Source: Agromyces allii
Lineage (GTDB): Bacteria; Actinomycetota; Actinomycetes; Actinomycetales; Microbacteriaceae
Direction of reading: 5' to 3'
DNA: 64,000 bases
NCBI RefSeq assembly: GCF_009749385.1
Contig: NZ_WBIN01000002.1
Location: 248,001-312,000 of the forward strand
The notes under the pieces were generated by a model, which was not told the origin of the DNA, made no database searches, and saw nothing but the letters and a program-made list of their open reading frames with translations. Positions 18,652 through 29,785 of this stretch are shown here, one piece after another. The stretch's first letter is position 1; each line of letters begins with the position of its first letter. The position numbers and the translations under genes were made by a program.

Positions 18652-18960
18652 GTGGTTTACGCAGTAGTGCGCGCCGGCGGTCGGCAGGAGAAGGTCGAAG
18701 TTGGCACCATCGTGACGATGGACCGCATCAAGGCTGACAAGGACGGCAACGTCCAGCTCGCCGCGGTGCTCCTCGTCGACGGCGAGAACATCACCTCCGA
18801 CGCCAAGTCGCTTGCCAAGGTCACCGTCACGGCCGAGGTTCTCAACGACCTCCGCGGCCCGAAGATCGTGATCCAGAAGTTCAAGAACAAGACCGGCTAC
18901 AAGAAGCGCCAGGGCCACCGTCAGGAGCTCACGCGCGTCAAGGTCACCGGCATCAAGTAG
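18652..18960 (+). CDS. rplU: 50S ribosomal protein L21
   Basis: Large-subunit protein that binds 23S rRNA. The 102-residue product starts [18 protein letters not shown] and ends with [18 protein letters not shown], matching L21 throughout. The start codon is GTG 18652 with a weak upstream AGG. It has its own strong promoter and is followed by rpmA 28 bp downstream. Confidence 0.98.
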   Translation: MVYAVVRAGGRQEKVEVGTIVTMDRIKADKDGNVQLAAVLLVDGENITSDAKSLAKVTVTAEVLNDLRGPKIVIQKFKNKTGYKKRQGHRQELTRVKVTGIK

Positions 18961-18988
18961 CAGCAGCGGCTCGCAAGGAGAATCAGAC

Positions 18989-21709
<2,721 letters not shown>

Positions 21710-21718
21710 GCTGATGCC

Positions 21719-22987
21719 ATGGAGCAGCCCGACCTCGACACGTCCGTGCTCGACACCCGGCTCGCCGCCGCGAAAGAGGCGTCGTACCGCCTCGCCCGCG
21801 CGACGACCGCCGAGAAGGACGCCGCGCTCGAGCGCATCGCATCCGACCTCCGTGCCCGCGCGGCCGAGGTGATCGCGGCGAACGCGCTCGATCTCGAGGC
21901 GGGGCGCGCAGCCGACATCGGCACCGGACTCCTCGACCGACTCGCGCTCGACGAGCAGCGCATCGACGCCCTCGCCGACGCCGTGCTCGACGTCATCGGG
22001 CTCACCGATCCCGTCGGCGAGACCCTCACCGGCCGCACCCTGCCGAGCGGAGTCCGCATCGATCAGGTGCGCGTGCCGCTCGGCGTGGTCGGCGCGATCT
22101 ACGAGGCGCGGCCCAACGTCACGATCGACATCGCCGTGCTGGCCCTGAAGAGCGGCAACGCCGTGGTGCTGCGCGGAGGCACGGCGGCCGAGCAGACCAA
22201 CCGGGTGCTCGTCGACGTGCTCCGCGGCGCACTCGACGCCGTCGGCCTGCCGGCCGAGGCCGTGCAGACGGTCGACGACTTCGGACGTGCCGGGGCGCGT
22301 CATCTCATGCAGGCGCGCGGCTATGTCGACGTCCTGATCCCACGGGGGAGCGCCGGCCTCATCCGAGCCGTCGTCGACGAGGCGCGCGTGCCCGTCATCG
22401 AGACCGGCGCAGGCGTCGTGCACATGTTCCTCGACGCCTCGGCGCCCGAGCACTGGGCGATCGAGCTCGTCCACAACGCCAAGGTGCAGCGGCCGAGCGT
22501 CTGCAATGCCCTCGAGACCCTCCTCGTCCATCAGGATGCCGCGGAGCGCCTGCTTCCCGCGGTGCTCGACCGCCTGACCGATGCCGGCGTCACGATCCAC
22601 GCCGACGAGCGCGTGCGCGCCATCCGGCCCGATGCCCTGCCCGTCACCGACGAGGACTTCGCGACCGAGCACATGAGCCTCGACATCTCGGTCGCCGTCG
22701 TGGACTCCCTCGACGACGCACTCGAGCACATCCGGCGCTTCTCGACGAAGCACACCGAGTCGATCGTGACGAACGACCTGGCCAACGCCGAACGGTTCCT
22801 CAACGAAGTCGACTCGGCGGCCGTCATGGTGAACGCCTCGACCAGGTTCACCGACGGCGCGGAGTTCGGCTTCGGGGCCGAGGTCGGCATCTCCACGCAG
22901 AAGCTGCACGCCCGCGGGCCCATGGGCCTTCCCGAACTCACGAGCACCAAGTGGATCGTGCGCGGCGCGGGTCACGTGCGCGCCTAG
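21719..22987 (+). CDS. proA: Gamma-glutamyl phosphate reductase
   Basis: NADPH-dependent reduction of glutamyl-5-phosphate to the semialdehyde, second step of proline synthesis. The 422-residue protein is an ALDH-fold enzyme: PLGVVGAIYEARPNVTID, KSGNAVVLRGG, and the catalytic RPSVCNALET with Cys262. TAGGCT lies 6 nt before the ATG, so besides read-through from proB there may be a leaderless transcript. Length and motifs are complete. Confidence 0.96.
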   Translation: MEQPDLDTSVLDTRLAAAKEASYRLARATTAEKDAALERIASDLRARAAEVIAANALDLEAGRAADIGTGLLDRLALDEQRIDALADAVLDVIGLTDPVGETLTGRTLPSGVRIDQVRVPLGVVGAIYEARPNVTIDIAVLALKSGNAVVLRGGTAAEQTNRVLVDVLRGALDAVGLPAEAVQTVDDFGRAGARHLMQARGYVDVLIPRGSAGLIRAVVDEARVPVIETGAGVVHMFLDASAPEHWAIELVHNAKVQRPSVCNALETLLVHQDAAERLLPAVLDRLTDAGVTIHADERVRAIRPDALPVTDEDFATEHMSLDISVAVVDSLDDALEHIRRFSTKHTESIVTNDLANAERFLNEVDSAAVMVNASTRFTDGAEFGFGAEVGISTQKLHARGPMGLPELTSTKWIVRGAGHVRA

Positions 22988-22991
22988 CCGC

Positions 22992-23021
22992 GTGACCACG
23001 TCGACGCGACCTCGCTAGACT
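22992..23021 (+). promoter_or_regulatory. Promoter upstream of the small membrane protein and nadD
   Basis: GTGACC (22992-22997) and TAGACT (23016-23021) are spaced by 18 bp, giving a start near 23028 and a short leader with AAAGGA before the ATG at 23059. It would drive the small gene, nadD and downstream genes. Confidence 0.5.
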
Positions 23022-23058
23022 GTCACGAGCAACACAGCAGGCTTCGAAAGGAACACGA

Positions 23059-23280
23059 ATGAGCTTCACGAGCACGGCACTGACCGGCATCCTCACGTCG
23101 GAGTCGGTGCACGCGGTCGAACTGCCGATGGCGACGTGGGCCTACGGGCTCGTGGCCCTCATCATCTTCGCGCTGCTCGCATTCGTGACGGCCTCCTACC
23201 GCGATGTCGCCAACCGCCACCGCGCGAAGGCCGAGGCCTACGCCGCCCGCCACGGCGGCGACGAGCACGGCGGACACTGA
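23059..23280 (+). CDS. Small single-span membrane protein
   Basis: Protein of 73 residues with one predicted helix ([19 protein letters not shown]) and a basic, His/Gly-rich cytoplasmic tail ending GDEHGGH. AAAGGA lies 5 nt before the ATG and codon use is normal, so it is a real gene. I do not recognise a characterised family; similar small proteins sit between proA and nadD in related genomes (recollection, not searched). The His-rich tail could bind metal, but this is speculation. nadD starts 18 bp downstream. Confidence 0.75.
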   Translation: MSFTSTALTGILTSESVHAVELPMATWAYGLVALIIFALLAFVTASYRDVANRHRAKAEAYAARHGGDEHGGH

Positions 23281-23297
23281 GCGAGGGTTCGCGCACC

Positions 23298-23900
23298 GTG
23301 ACCGGAGGCGAGCAGCGTCGACCGCGGGTCGGCGTGATGGGCGGAACGTTCGACCCCATCCATCACGGTCACCTCGTCGCGGCGAGCGAGGTCGCGCAAT
23401 CGCTCGACCTCGATGAGGTCGTGTTCGTGCCGACCGGTCAGCCGAGCTACAAGTCGAACGTCACGCAGGCCGAGCACCGCTACCTCATGACCGTCATCGC
23501 GACGGCGTCGAACCCGAGGTTCACGGTGAGCCGCGTCGACATCGACCGCGCGAAGCCGACCTTCACGATCGACACGCTGCGCGATCTCCGTCGCGAGCGC
23601 GGCGACGCCGATCTCTTCTTCATCACGGGAGCCGATGCGATCGCGCAGATCCTCTCCTGGAAGGATGTCGCGGAGCTCTGGGACCTCGCCCACTTCGTGG
23701 CTGTGAGTCGGCCGGGACATGTCCTCTCCGTTCGCGGATTGCCGGAGCAAGACGTAAGCTTGCTCGAAGTCCCGGCACTGGCGATCTCGTCGACCGACTG
23801 CCGGGAAAGGGTGCGCCGGGGTTTCCCGGTGTGGTACTTGGTGCCCGATGGGGTCGTCCAGTACATCTCCAAGCACCATCTCTATCGGAGTGTCGCATGA
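23298..23900 (+). CDS. nadD: Nicotinate-nucleotide adenylyltransferase
   Basis: Makes deamido-NAD from nicotinate mononucleotide and ATP. The 200-residue protein has [15 protein letters not shown] at 13-27 with the nucleotidyltransferase HxGH signature, and [13 protein letters not shown] near the C-terminus, the ISSTxxR motif. GTG 23298 has GAGGG upstream and gives the usual length. The stop overlaps the next gene by ATGA, linking nadD to the Pro-rich protein and rsfS, as nadD-rsfS are linked in many bacteria. Confidence 0.94.
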   Translation: MTGGEQRRPRVGVMGGTFDPIHHGHLVAASEVAQSLDLDEVVFVPTGQPSYKSNVTQAEHRYLMTVIATASNPRFTVSRVDIDRAKPTFTIDTLRDLRRERGDADLFFITGADAIAQILSWKDVAELWDLAHFVAVSRPGHVLSVRGLPEQDVSLLEVPALAISSTDCRERVRRGFPVWYLVPDGVVQYISKHHLYRSVA

Positions 23901-25060
23901 CGTCGTCGCAGGAACCGCAGCTGACGCGCCGCGAAATGCGCGAGCGCGAACGTCTGCAAGAGCAGGTCGCTGCTTCGCCGACCCCGATTCCCGCGCAGCA
24001 GGCTCCTCAGCAGCCGCCCGCACCGGCAGCACCTGCCGCCCCGATCCAGTCGCCCGCACCGCAGCCCGTTCCCGCGTACGGCGGCCCGACCCAGGCCGCA
24101 GGCGCAGCGCAACCCGCGCCGGGCGCCCCGTACGGGTCGACTCAGCAGCCGGCGCCCGTCTTCCCGACCGCGGCCCCGCTGCCCGCTCCCGTGTCCTCGG
24201 CGTTCGCGCCGACGCCCGCGGTGGCGCCGGTGCCCCCGGTCCAGGCCGCCCCCGTGCAGGCCACCCCCGTGCAGCCCGCTCCGACGCAGGCTCCGATGCC
24301 GTCGTCCGAGGCCGCCGCGCCGGCTCCCCGACAGTCGTCGACCCCCGAGCGCACGCTCACGAGACGCGAGCTCCGGGCCCTGCTCGACGGCGACGCCGGC
24401 ACCGACGGCGAGGAGTTCGACGACCTCGATCACGAGATCGCGGGCGCCTCGGCCATGGACGCACCGCGCCCGCCGGCAGCCATCCCGCCGTCGGCCGCGC
24501 AGAGCGCCCCGCCGGCGTCCTCGCCTCATCAGCCCCAGCCGACGGCGCTCAACGAACAGCCCGTCGTCGCCCCGAAGCCCGTCGGTCATTGGACCGCGCA
24601 GCTCGACGCACCCGTCGAATCGGCCCAGCCGTACGACCAGATGCTCTCGCGCGGAGGTGTCGGGCGCGGTGTGCCGACCACCACGAACGCGCTCATCCTG
24701 CCGTCGCTTCCCGATCACGCCGGCATCCCGGCGCCGATCACGAACAACGGCAACGGCGAGGTCATCGTGACCGGCTCGATCGACCTGCCGCGCAGTTACG
24801 GCGCGACCGGGGTGCACCCGAGCCAGATCGACTCGTCCGACGTCGATCACCTCTTCGACCAGGTCGAAGACGGCGCCGGCATCGGCGCACCGGTCGCGGC
24901 GACACGCGCGATCAGCACGCAGAGCGCGAGCAAGGCCGTCGTCGCCCCGCCGTCGAAAGAGGGCATGAACGTGCCGCTCGTGCTCGCGGTGACCGCTGGC
25001 GTCCTGGCCCTCGGCGTCGTCGGCACCCTCGTCATCGGCGCCCTCACCGGCCTCTTCTGA
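23897..25060 (+). CDS. Pro/Ala-rich tail-anchored protein with two LTRRE motifs
   Basis: Unrecognised 387-residue protein. It has no N-terminal signal; residues 25-150 and 185-225 are Pro/Ala/Gln-rich and probably disordered; a single helix near 358-383 ([20 protein letters not shown]) lies at the very C-terminus, so most of the protein should be cytoplasmic. The motif [10 protein letters not shown] at 9-18 recurs as [10 protein letters not shown] at 154-163, hinting at two short helical binding elements. A more ordered stretch ([27 protein letters not shown]) follows. It overlaps nadD by ATGA and rsfS follows 32 bp later. Confidence 0.85.
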   Translation: MTSSQEPQLTRREMRERERLQEQVAASPTPIPAQQAPQQPPAPAAPAAPIQSPAPQPVPAYGGPTQAAGAAQPAPGAPYGSTQQPAPVFPTAAPLPAPVSSAFAPTPAVAPVPPVQAAPVQATPVQPAPTQAPMPSSEAAAPAPRQSSTPERTLTRRELRALLDGDAGTDGEEFDDLDHEIAGASAMDAPRPPAAIPPSAAQSAPPASSPHQPQPTALNEQPVVAPKPVGHWTAQLDAPVESAQPYDQMLSRGGVGRGVPTTTNALILPSLPDHAGIPAPITNNGNGEVIVTGSIDLPRSYGATGVHPSQIDSSDVDHLFDQVEDGAGIGAPVAATRAISTQSASKAVVAPPSKEGMNVPLVLAVTAGVLALGVVGTLVIGALTGLF

Positions 25061-25092
25061 TTTCGAATCGCACCACAACCGGAAATGAGCGT

Positions 25093-25461
25093 ATGACCGC
25101 AACCGACCAGGCTCTCGACGCCCTCGCCCGCGCGGCTCGCGCGGCGGACTCAAAGGGCGGCGACGACCTCGTCGCGCTCGACGTGTCCGGCCCGCTGCCG
25201 TTCACCGACGTGTTCCTCCTCGTGAGCGGCAACTCCGAGCGCAACGTGATCGCCATCGCCGACGAGATCGAGGACACCCTCCGCGAGGCCGGCATCTCGA
25301 CGCTCCGCCGCGAGGGGCACAGCACCGGGCGGTGGATCCTGCTCGACTTCGGCGACCTCGTCGTGCACGTCTTCCACCCCGAAGACCGCCTGTACTACGG
25401 GCTCGAGCGCCTCTGGCTGGACTGCCCGGCAGTGCCCGTGGCGCCCCTCCTGGCAGGCTGA
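25093..25461 (+). CDS. rsfS: Ribosomal silencing factor RsfS
   Basis: Binds L14 and blocks joining of ribosomal subunits during starvation. The 122-residue protein has the conserved DVSGPLPFTDVFLLVSGNSERN, REGHSTGRWILLDFGDLVVHVF and YYGLERLW of the RsfS/Iojap family. ATG 25093 follows GGAAATGAG. It is the last gene of the nadD operon. Confidence 0.95.
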   Translation: MTATDQALDALARAARAADSKGGDDLVALDVSGPLPFTDVFLLVSGNSERNVIAIADEIEDTLREAGISTLRREGHSTGRWILLDFGDLVVHVFHPEDRLYYGLERLWLDCPAVPVAPLLAG

Positions 25462-25573
25462 ACGGAGCCCACACCGGCCGAGCATCCCTCAATTTCATTT
25501 GTGGCGCGAGGCTGGTGTAAGCTCAAACCATCGCCTGAAGCGCGGTGAGAAATCACTGAGACAAGGCGAGAAC

Positions 25574-25646
25574 GGGTCTGTGGCGCAGCTGGTAGCGCAC
25601 CTGCATGGCATGCAGGGGGTCAGGGGTTCGAGTCCCCTCAGATCCA
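25574..25646 (+). tRNA. tRNA-Ala (GGC)
   Basis: A 73-nt cloverleaf. The acceptor stem GGGTCTG/CAGATCC contains G3-U70, the alanine identity pair. The anticodon arm CCTGC-ATGGCAT-GCAGG gives anticodon GGC, reading GCC, and the T arm has GGTTCGAGTCC. CCA is not encoded. A strong hairpin terminator begins 4 nt after it. The 110 bp upstream, after rsfS, show a TAAGCT box (25518-25523) but no good -35. Confidence 0.96.
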
Positions 25647-25649
25647 CCG

Positions 25650-25684
25650 AAAGCCCCGGTGAACGCAAGTTCACCGGGGCTTTT
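25650..25684 (+). terminator. Intrinsic terminator after tRNA-Ala
   Basis: AAAGCCCCGGTGAAC (25650-25664) pairs perfectly with 25669-25683 around a GCAA tetraloop and continues into TTTT, a textbook factor-independent terminator. The following 165 bp to the next gene show nothing further I can name. Confidence 0.93.
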
Positions 25685-25848
25685 CCGTACCCTCCGCGAC
25701 TGGCCTCCCTTCGTTGCGGCCGCGCCGATCGGTCGGGCATTCCGCGGCGGCTCCGGGCATCCGGCCTGTCGCATCGTGATCGCCGTGGGACAGAATTGCG
25801 GTCAGGTGCGCGACGGGCGCATCGCACCGCATCGACGCTCCAGGAGGC

Positions 25849-26469
25849 ATGGTGGCGCACGCTCGCACCGAACGCGGACTCGATCGGCTCGTGAACTTCT
25901 CCGATGCCGCGGTCGCGATCGCGATCACGCTGCTGATCCTGCCGCTCGTCGACCTGGCCGGCGACCTCGACGGCGTCGACTTCGCCGAGTTCGCCCGTGC
26001 GCACTTCGGGGCGTTCATCGCCTTCGTCGTCACGTTCGCCGTGATCGGGCGCTTCTGGGTGATCCACCATGGGGTCTTCGAGTCGGTCCGCGACTACTCG
26101 CCGCGCCTCATCTGGGCCAACATGCTCTGGCTCGCGAGCATCGTCTTCCTCCCGTTCGCCGCGAACGCCGTCTCGAGCATCGACACCGCCAACGGCAGCT
26201 TCGACGCCGTCTACATCGGCACCATGCTCGTGACCACGACGGCGATGCTGCTCATCGAGCTCGAGTTGCTGCGGCATCCGGAACTCGTCGAACCCGGCAC
26301 GTCGTTCGACCTCGGCCGCACCGTCTCCGTGCTGATCGTGCTCGTGATCGCCGGGGTGCTCGCGTTCCTGTTCCCGGCGATCGGCATGCTGTGGGTGCTG
26401 CTCCTCTTCGCCGCACCGCTCGTGACCGCCGTGCTGCGGTTCCTGCCCGCATTCCGCCGAACGTCGTGA
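25849..26469 (+). CDS. TMEM175 family (DUF1211) membrane protein, putative K+ channel
   Basis: Integral membrane protein of 206 residues. The first helix carries RLVNFSDAAVAIAITLLILPL, the FSDAVFAIAxTLL-type signature of TMEM175 potassium channels, and about five further helices follow (one repeat, as expected of bacterial members that assemble as tetramers). AGGAGG at 25842-25847 is only 1 nt from ATG 25849 and 4 nt from an adjacent GTG 25852, so the true start could be either. Channel activity is inferred from the family. Confidence 0.85.
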   Translation: MVAHARTERGLDRLVNFSDAAVAIAITLLILPLVDLAGDLDGVDFAEFARAHFGAFIAFVVTFAVIGRFWVIHHGVFESVRDYSPRLIWANMLWLASIVFLPFAANAVSSIDTANGSFDAVYIGTMLVTTTAMLLIELELLRHPELVEPGTSFDLGRTVSVLIVLVIAGVLAFLFPAIGMLWVLLLFAAPLVTAVLRFLPAFRRTS

Positions 26470-26536
26470 CCCGGCCCGCCCGCGGCATCCGTTCGCATCG
26501 ATGCGGATGACGGATGCCGCCGCCCGGCGCGGTTCC

Positions 26537-26565
26537 TTGACCCCCATCGGGGTGCGGCCCACAAT
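26537..26565 (+). promoter_or_regulatory. Promoter of the membrane protein gene at 26617
   Basis: TTGACC (26537-26542) and CACAAT (26560-26565) are 17 bp apart. The predicted start near 26572 lies after the in-frame GTG at 26569, which argues for ATG 26617 as the real start. Confidence 0.6.
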
Positions 26566-26616
26566 TGGGTGTCGGACAACGATCAGGTGTCCGGCAACAG
26601 GGGAGCAGGGGAGAGC

Positions 26617-27132
26617 ATGAGCGACGCGAACACTCGTCCGGTCTACGGCCAGCAGGATCCGCTCGGCGGGAGCATCCCCGACGAGGTCGAGTCGGGCGCA
26701 CCCGACGACGTCGAGGAGCCGGCCGCAGTCCCGGCCGACCCCGAGCGTCGATCGTGGAGCCGCGACCTGCGGTTCATGCTCGTCGTGCTGGCCGCGATCG
26801 CGGCCCTGTTCCTGGCGTTCGCGCTGCTGATCGCCTTCAGCCCGACCGGCGCGGCGATCAGCGCCCTGGCGGTCATCGCCGCTCCGATCGCGACCATGGT
26901 CGCCGCGTACTACGGCATCTCCCTCGCGCTGCGTCAGGTGGCCGACGCCCGCAACGCCGCCGTCACCGCCGAGGCCCGTGCCCGAGCCGCCGAGGCGAGC
27001 GCGCACGAGTCCGATGCGTGGGCCGCGCAGATGGAATCCGGGCTCCGGGTCGCGGTGTCGAAGCTCAAGGGCGCCGGCGTCAGCACGAGCGACGTCGAGC
27101 GCGCCGCCGGCACGCCCGACGAGTTCTTCTGA
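26617..27132 (+). CDS. Hypothetical membrane protein with C-terminal Ala-rich helix
   Basis: Unrecognised 171-residue protein. It has an acidic N-terminus, two adjacent helices (RFMLVVLAAIAALFLAFALLI and ISALAVIAAPIATMVAAYYG), and a long Ala-rich amphipathic region (ARNAAVTAEARARAAEAS) that may form a coiled coil. It ends GVSTSDVERAAGTPDEFF. ATG 26617 follows GGGGAGAG. It is transcribed alone from a good promoter and is convergent with the Lrp gene. Confidence 0.7.
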   Translation: MSDANTRPVYGQQDPLGGSIPDEVESGAPDDVEEPAAVPADPERRSWSRDLRFMLVVLAAIAALFLAFALLIAFSPTGAAISALAVIAAPIATMVAAYYGISLALRQVADARNAAVTAEARARAAEASAHESDAWAAQMESGLRVAVSKLKGAGVSTSDVERAAGTPDEFF

Positions 27133-27178
27133 TCGTCCTGATCCTCCGCCCGACTCAGGGCGGCTGAGCCCGACGATC
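27131..27178. terminator. Hairpin between convergent genes
   Basis: CCGCCC-GACTCA-GGGCGG (27146-27163) is nested inside outer arms GATCGTC (27131-27137) and GACGATC (27172-27178). It lies directly after the membrane-protein stop and before the convergent Lrp stop. Confidence 0.5.
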
Positions 27179-27226
27179 GGGCCCGGCCGTCGAGCGCGCC
27201 GCGCTGGGCGAGCGCCACGACCTGCG

Positions 27227-27727
27227 CTACGGCCGCCAGATGTCGAGCGACTGCGCCGGAGGACGGCCGTCGAACTCGGCGAGGATCAGGTGCGACCTGG
27301 TCGAGAGCACACCGGGCATCACGTGGATGTCGCGGAGGATCGCCTGGCTCAGCTGCTCGTGATCGGGCGCGCTGACCGTCAGCATCAGGTCGATGTCGCC
27401 CGAGACGGCCTGCACCTTCTCGACGAACGGCAGTTCGGCGAGGCGGGCGGCGACGGCCTCCCAGCCGCTGTCGGGGGAGATGCGCACGACGACGAGCGCC
27501 GAGATGCGAAGCCCGATGGACGTGCGATCGATCTTCGCGCCGAACCCGGTGATGACGCCTCTCTCGACGAGGTGCTGCACGCGATTGTGCGCGGCCGTGC
27601 GGGAGATGTGCACGCGCTCGGCCAGGGTGCGCACCGAGAGACGGCCGTCACGGCTGAGCTCCGCGACGATCCGGCGATCGATGTTGTCGATCGCCTCGCC
27701 ATGGTGTGCCGCATGCTCGGTCATCAT
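27227..27727 (-). CDS. Lrp/AsnC family regulator
   Basis: Amino-acid-responsive transcription factor of 166 residues. The N-terminal winged helix is at about 14-62 (IDRRIVAELSRDGRLSVRTL, ERVHISRTAAHNRVQHL), and the RAM ligand domain follows (VEKVQAVSGDIDLMLTVSAP). The ATG at 27727 overlaps the stop of the MpaB-like gene, so the two are co-transcribed. The target is unknown. Confidence 0.92.
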   Translation of the reverse strand: MMTEHAAHHGEAIDNIDRRIVAELSRDGRLSVRTLAERVHISRTAAHNRVQHLVERGVITGFGAKIDRTSIGLRISALVVVRISPDSGWEAVAARLAELPFVEKVQAVSGDIDLMLTVSAPDHEQLSQAILRDIHVMPGVLSTRSHLILAEFDGRPPAQSLDIWRP

Positions 27728-28563
27728 CGTCCTCGGTGCACACGCTCAGCGTACCGGCGACGGGCCCGATGGAGCGAGACCCGCATCGGGGCATGCCGGA
27801 CGATCCGCGGCAACCACGGCCAGACGGCGGCCACCGCGGCGAGCCACGCCTGCGCGACGCGTCGTGCTCGCGGAGTCCACCGGAATCCGTAGGCATCCCT
27901 CAGCGCCGGCGGCAGCAGCTCCGCGGTGACCAGGCGAACGGGCGGCAGCAGGAACGAGAGCCCCCGCAGCGCGTCGGATGTCGAGAGCAGCGTCCGCGCG
28001 ACATGGCGCGCCTCGTCGGTGACCCGCAGCGTGCCGAGGCGCGCGTTCCACCAGGCGTCGAACTCCTGCCGGGTATCGGGCCACCCCTCTCGGGAACCCT
28101 GCAGCCGGAACCCGAGCGGCGCGTACCCGCGGACGATCGCATCGGCATCCGTGGGCGGAAGCGGCCCGTAGACGCGCTCGTGGATGTCGAGGGCGACCGC
28201 GAGCAGCGTCGAGGCCACCCATCGCTGGGCGTCGGCGTCGAAGGCGCTGTACGCGGCATCCGTCGACTCGTCGGTCGCCCCGGGTCGGCTGCGAACCGGC
28301 GCATGTCGCGCATTCACCCTTCGCACGGCCGCGGCGGCGATCTCGTCGTCGCCGAACCCCACGGCGTAGACGTAGTCGAGCGTGCCGATGAGCCGGTCGA
28401 GCGGTCTCGAGGCGAAGTCGCTGTGCCTCGCGACACCGCGCGCGACCCGGGGGTCGGCCAACTGCAGGAGGATCGCCGCGGCGCCGCCGAGCAGGAGCAC
28501 GGCCTCCGCACCGTGTCTGCGGAAGACCGCGTGATCGTCGTGCTCGGCGTCAGCGGGCTCCAT
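27724..28563 (-). CDS. Oxygenase MpaB family protein (DUF2236)
   Basis: Probable haem-containing oxygenase of the family that includes latex-clearing protein and fungal MpaB. The 279-residue protein has the family stretches GGAAAILLQLADPRVARGVA, HSDFASRPLDRLIGTLDYVY and FRLQGSREGWPDTRQEFDAWW. His42-region HSDF is a possible haem ligand (inference). Co-transcription with an Lrp regulator through an ATGA overlap suggests that the regulator controls it. Substrate unknown. Confidence 0.8.
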   Translation of the reverse strand: MEPADAEHDDHAVFRRHGAEAVLLLGGAAAILLQLADPRVARGVARHSDFASRPLDRLIGTLDYVYAVGFGDDEIAAAAVRRVNARHAPVRSRPGATDESTDAAYSAFDADAQRWVASTLLAVALDIHERVYGPLPPTDADAIVRGYAPLGFRLQGSREGWPDTRQEFDAWWNARLGTLRVTDEARHVARTLLSTSDALRGLSFLLPPVRLVTAELLPPALRDAYGFRWTPRARRVAQAWLAAVAAVWPWLPRIVRHAPMRVSLHRARRRYAERVHRGR

Positions 28564-28569
28564 ACCCCA

Positions 28570-29706
28570 TCAGTACCAGTTCACGGCCTCGGAATGCGCC
28601 CAGGCGGCGCACGGGCTGCCGTACCGCGACGAGATGTACGAGAGTCCCCACTCGATCTGGGTGTTCGCATTCGTGCGCCAGTCGGCGCCGGCGGCGGCCA
28701 TCTTGCTGCCGGGCAGCGACTGCGGAATTCCGTATGCGCCGCTCGAGGCGTTGTAGGCGTCGGCGCGCCAACTCGATTCGCGCATCCACAGCAGGTACAG
28801 GCACTGGTACTGGGCGTCGCTCCAGCCGTATCGGGCGACGGCCGCGGCCGCGTAGTTCTGTGCCGCAGTGCGGTCGACGACCACGCCGGGCGGGGGAGCG
28901 GCGGTGAGCCCGCCCGCAGCCTCGGCTGCGGCAGCGGCGGCCGCTTCGGCTGCGGCCTCGCGCGCCGCCCGCTCGCGCGCTTCCTGCTCGCCGATGCGGT
29001 ACTGGCGCTCGACCTCCACGGAGCGATCGCGCAGGCTCGCGAGCTGGGCGTAGAGCGTGTCGAGGGCGGCCTGCTGCTCGACGACGCGCTCCTGCGCCGC
29101 CTCGTGCGCCGCCTCTGCCGCCTCGGCCGCCTCGACGGCTGCCGCAGCGAGCCGGGTGCGTTCGGCCTCGGCGCGGTCGGCCTGATCGCGAACGGCGGCC
29201 GCGTCAGCTTCAGCAGCCTGCGCACGCGATGCGACCCCGCCGATCACGGTCGTGAGCTGGGCCGCGCGCGAGAGGCCCATCAGCAGTCGCGTCGACGCGT
29301 CTCCGTCGAGCAGGAGCCGCAGGCCGACATCCGCTCCGCCGGTGCGGGCCAGGACGGCGCCCGCCCGCCCGAGGGCGGCGGTCGCGGCCTCGGCCTCGGC
29401 CTCGGCCGCCGCGGCCTGTTCCGCGAGCGTCGACGCCCGCGCCGCGGCATCCGCCCTCGCCTGCTCGGCGATCGCCGACTCCGCCGCCGCAGCGACCGCG
29501 GCGTCTCCGAGCCGACCGGACTCGGCTTCGAGCTGGTCGACGAAGGCGGTGATGCGGGTCGCCTCGGCCTCGCTCGCGCCGACCTGCGCCTTCGCAGCCT
29601 CGACCTCGTCCCACGTCGGATAGTCCTCGGCGCTCGCGCTCGTGGCCGGCGCGAGCAGCAGGGCGCCGACGAGCGCCACGATCACGGAACCCCTGACAAC
29701 GCGCAC
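28570..29706 (-). CDS. Secreted coiled-coil lytic transglycosylase-like protein
   Basis: Predicted cell-wall enzyme of 378 residues. A signal peptide (SVIVALVGALLLAPATSASA) is followed by about 230 residues of Ala/Glu-rich heptads typical of a coiled coil, an Ala/Glu spacer, and a C-terminal lysozyme-like domain: YGWSDAQYQCLYLLWMRESS, then AYGIPQSLPGSKMA and a final AWAHSEAVNWY. The Glu in WMRESSW is the likely catalytic acid. This resembles the aggregation-promoting/resuscitation-type muralidases that need complex formation at septa. GTG 29706 is 6 nt after AAGGGGG. It is divergent from the GH3 gene. Confidence 0.85.
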   Translation of the reverse strand: MRVVRGSVIVALVGALLLAPATSASAEDYPTWDEVEAAKAQVGASEAEATRITAFVDQLEAESGRLGDAAVAAAAESAIAEQARADAAARASTLAEQAAAAEAEAEAATAALGRAGAVLARTGGADVGLRLLLDGDASTRLLMGLSRAAQLTTVIGGVASRAQAAEADAAAVRDQADRAEAERTRLAAAAVEAAEAAEAAHEAAQERVVEQQAALDTLYAQLASLRDRSVEVERQYRIGEQEARERAAREAAAEAAAAAAAEAAGGLTAAPPPGVVVDRTAAQNYAAAAVARYGWSDAQYQCLYLLWMRESSWRADAYNASSGAYGIPQSLPGSKMAAAGADWRTNANTQIEWGLSYISSRYGSPCAAWAHSEAVNWY

Positions 29707-29785
29707 GAACACCCCCTTCGAGCCCGGTGAGTCTACCCAGCGGTCGCGCGGTCGGCGGGTGGACACGCAGCGTAGACTCGGTCGG

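Noticed and set aside
26569-26616. GTG start for the membrane protein at 26617
   Set aside because: It lies at or before the predicted transcription start and lacks a ribosome site, while ATG 26617 has GGGGAGAG.
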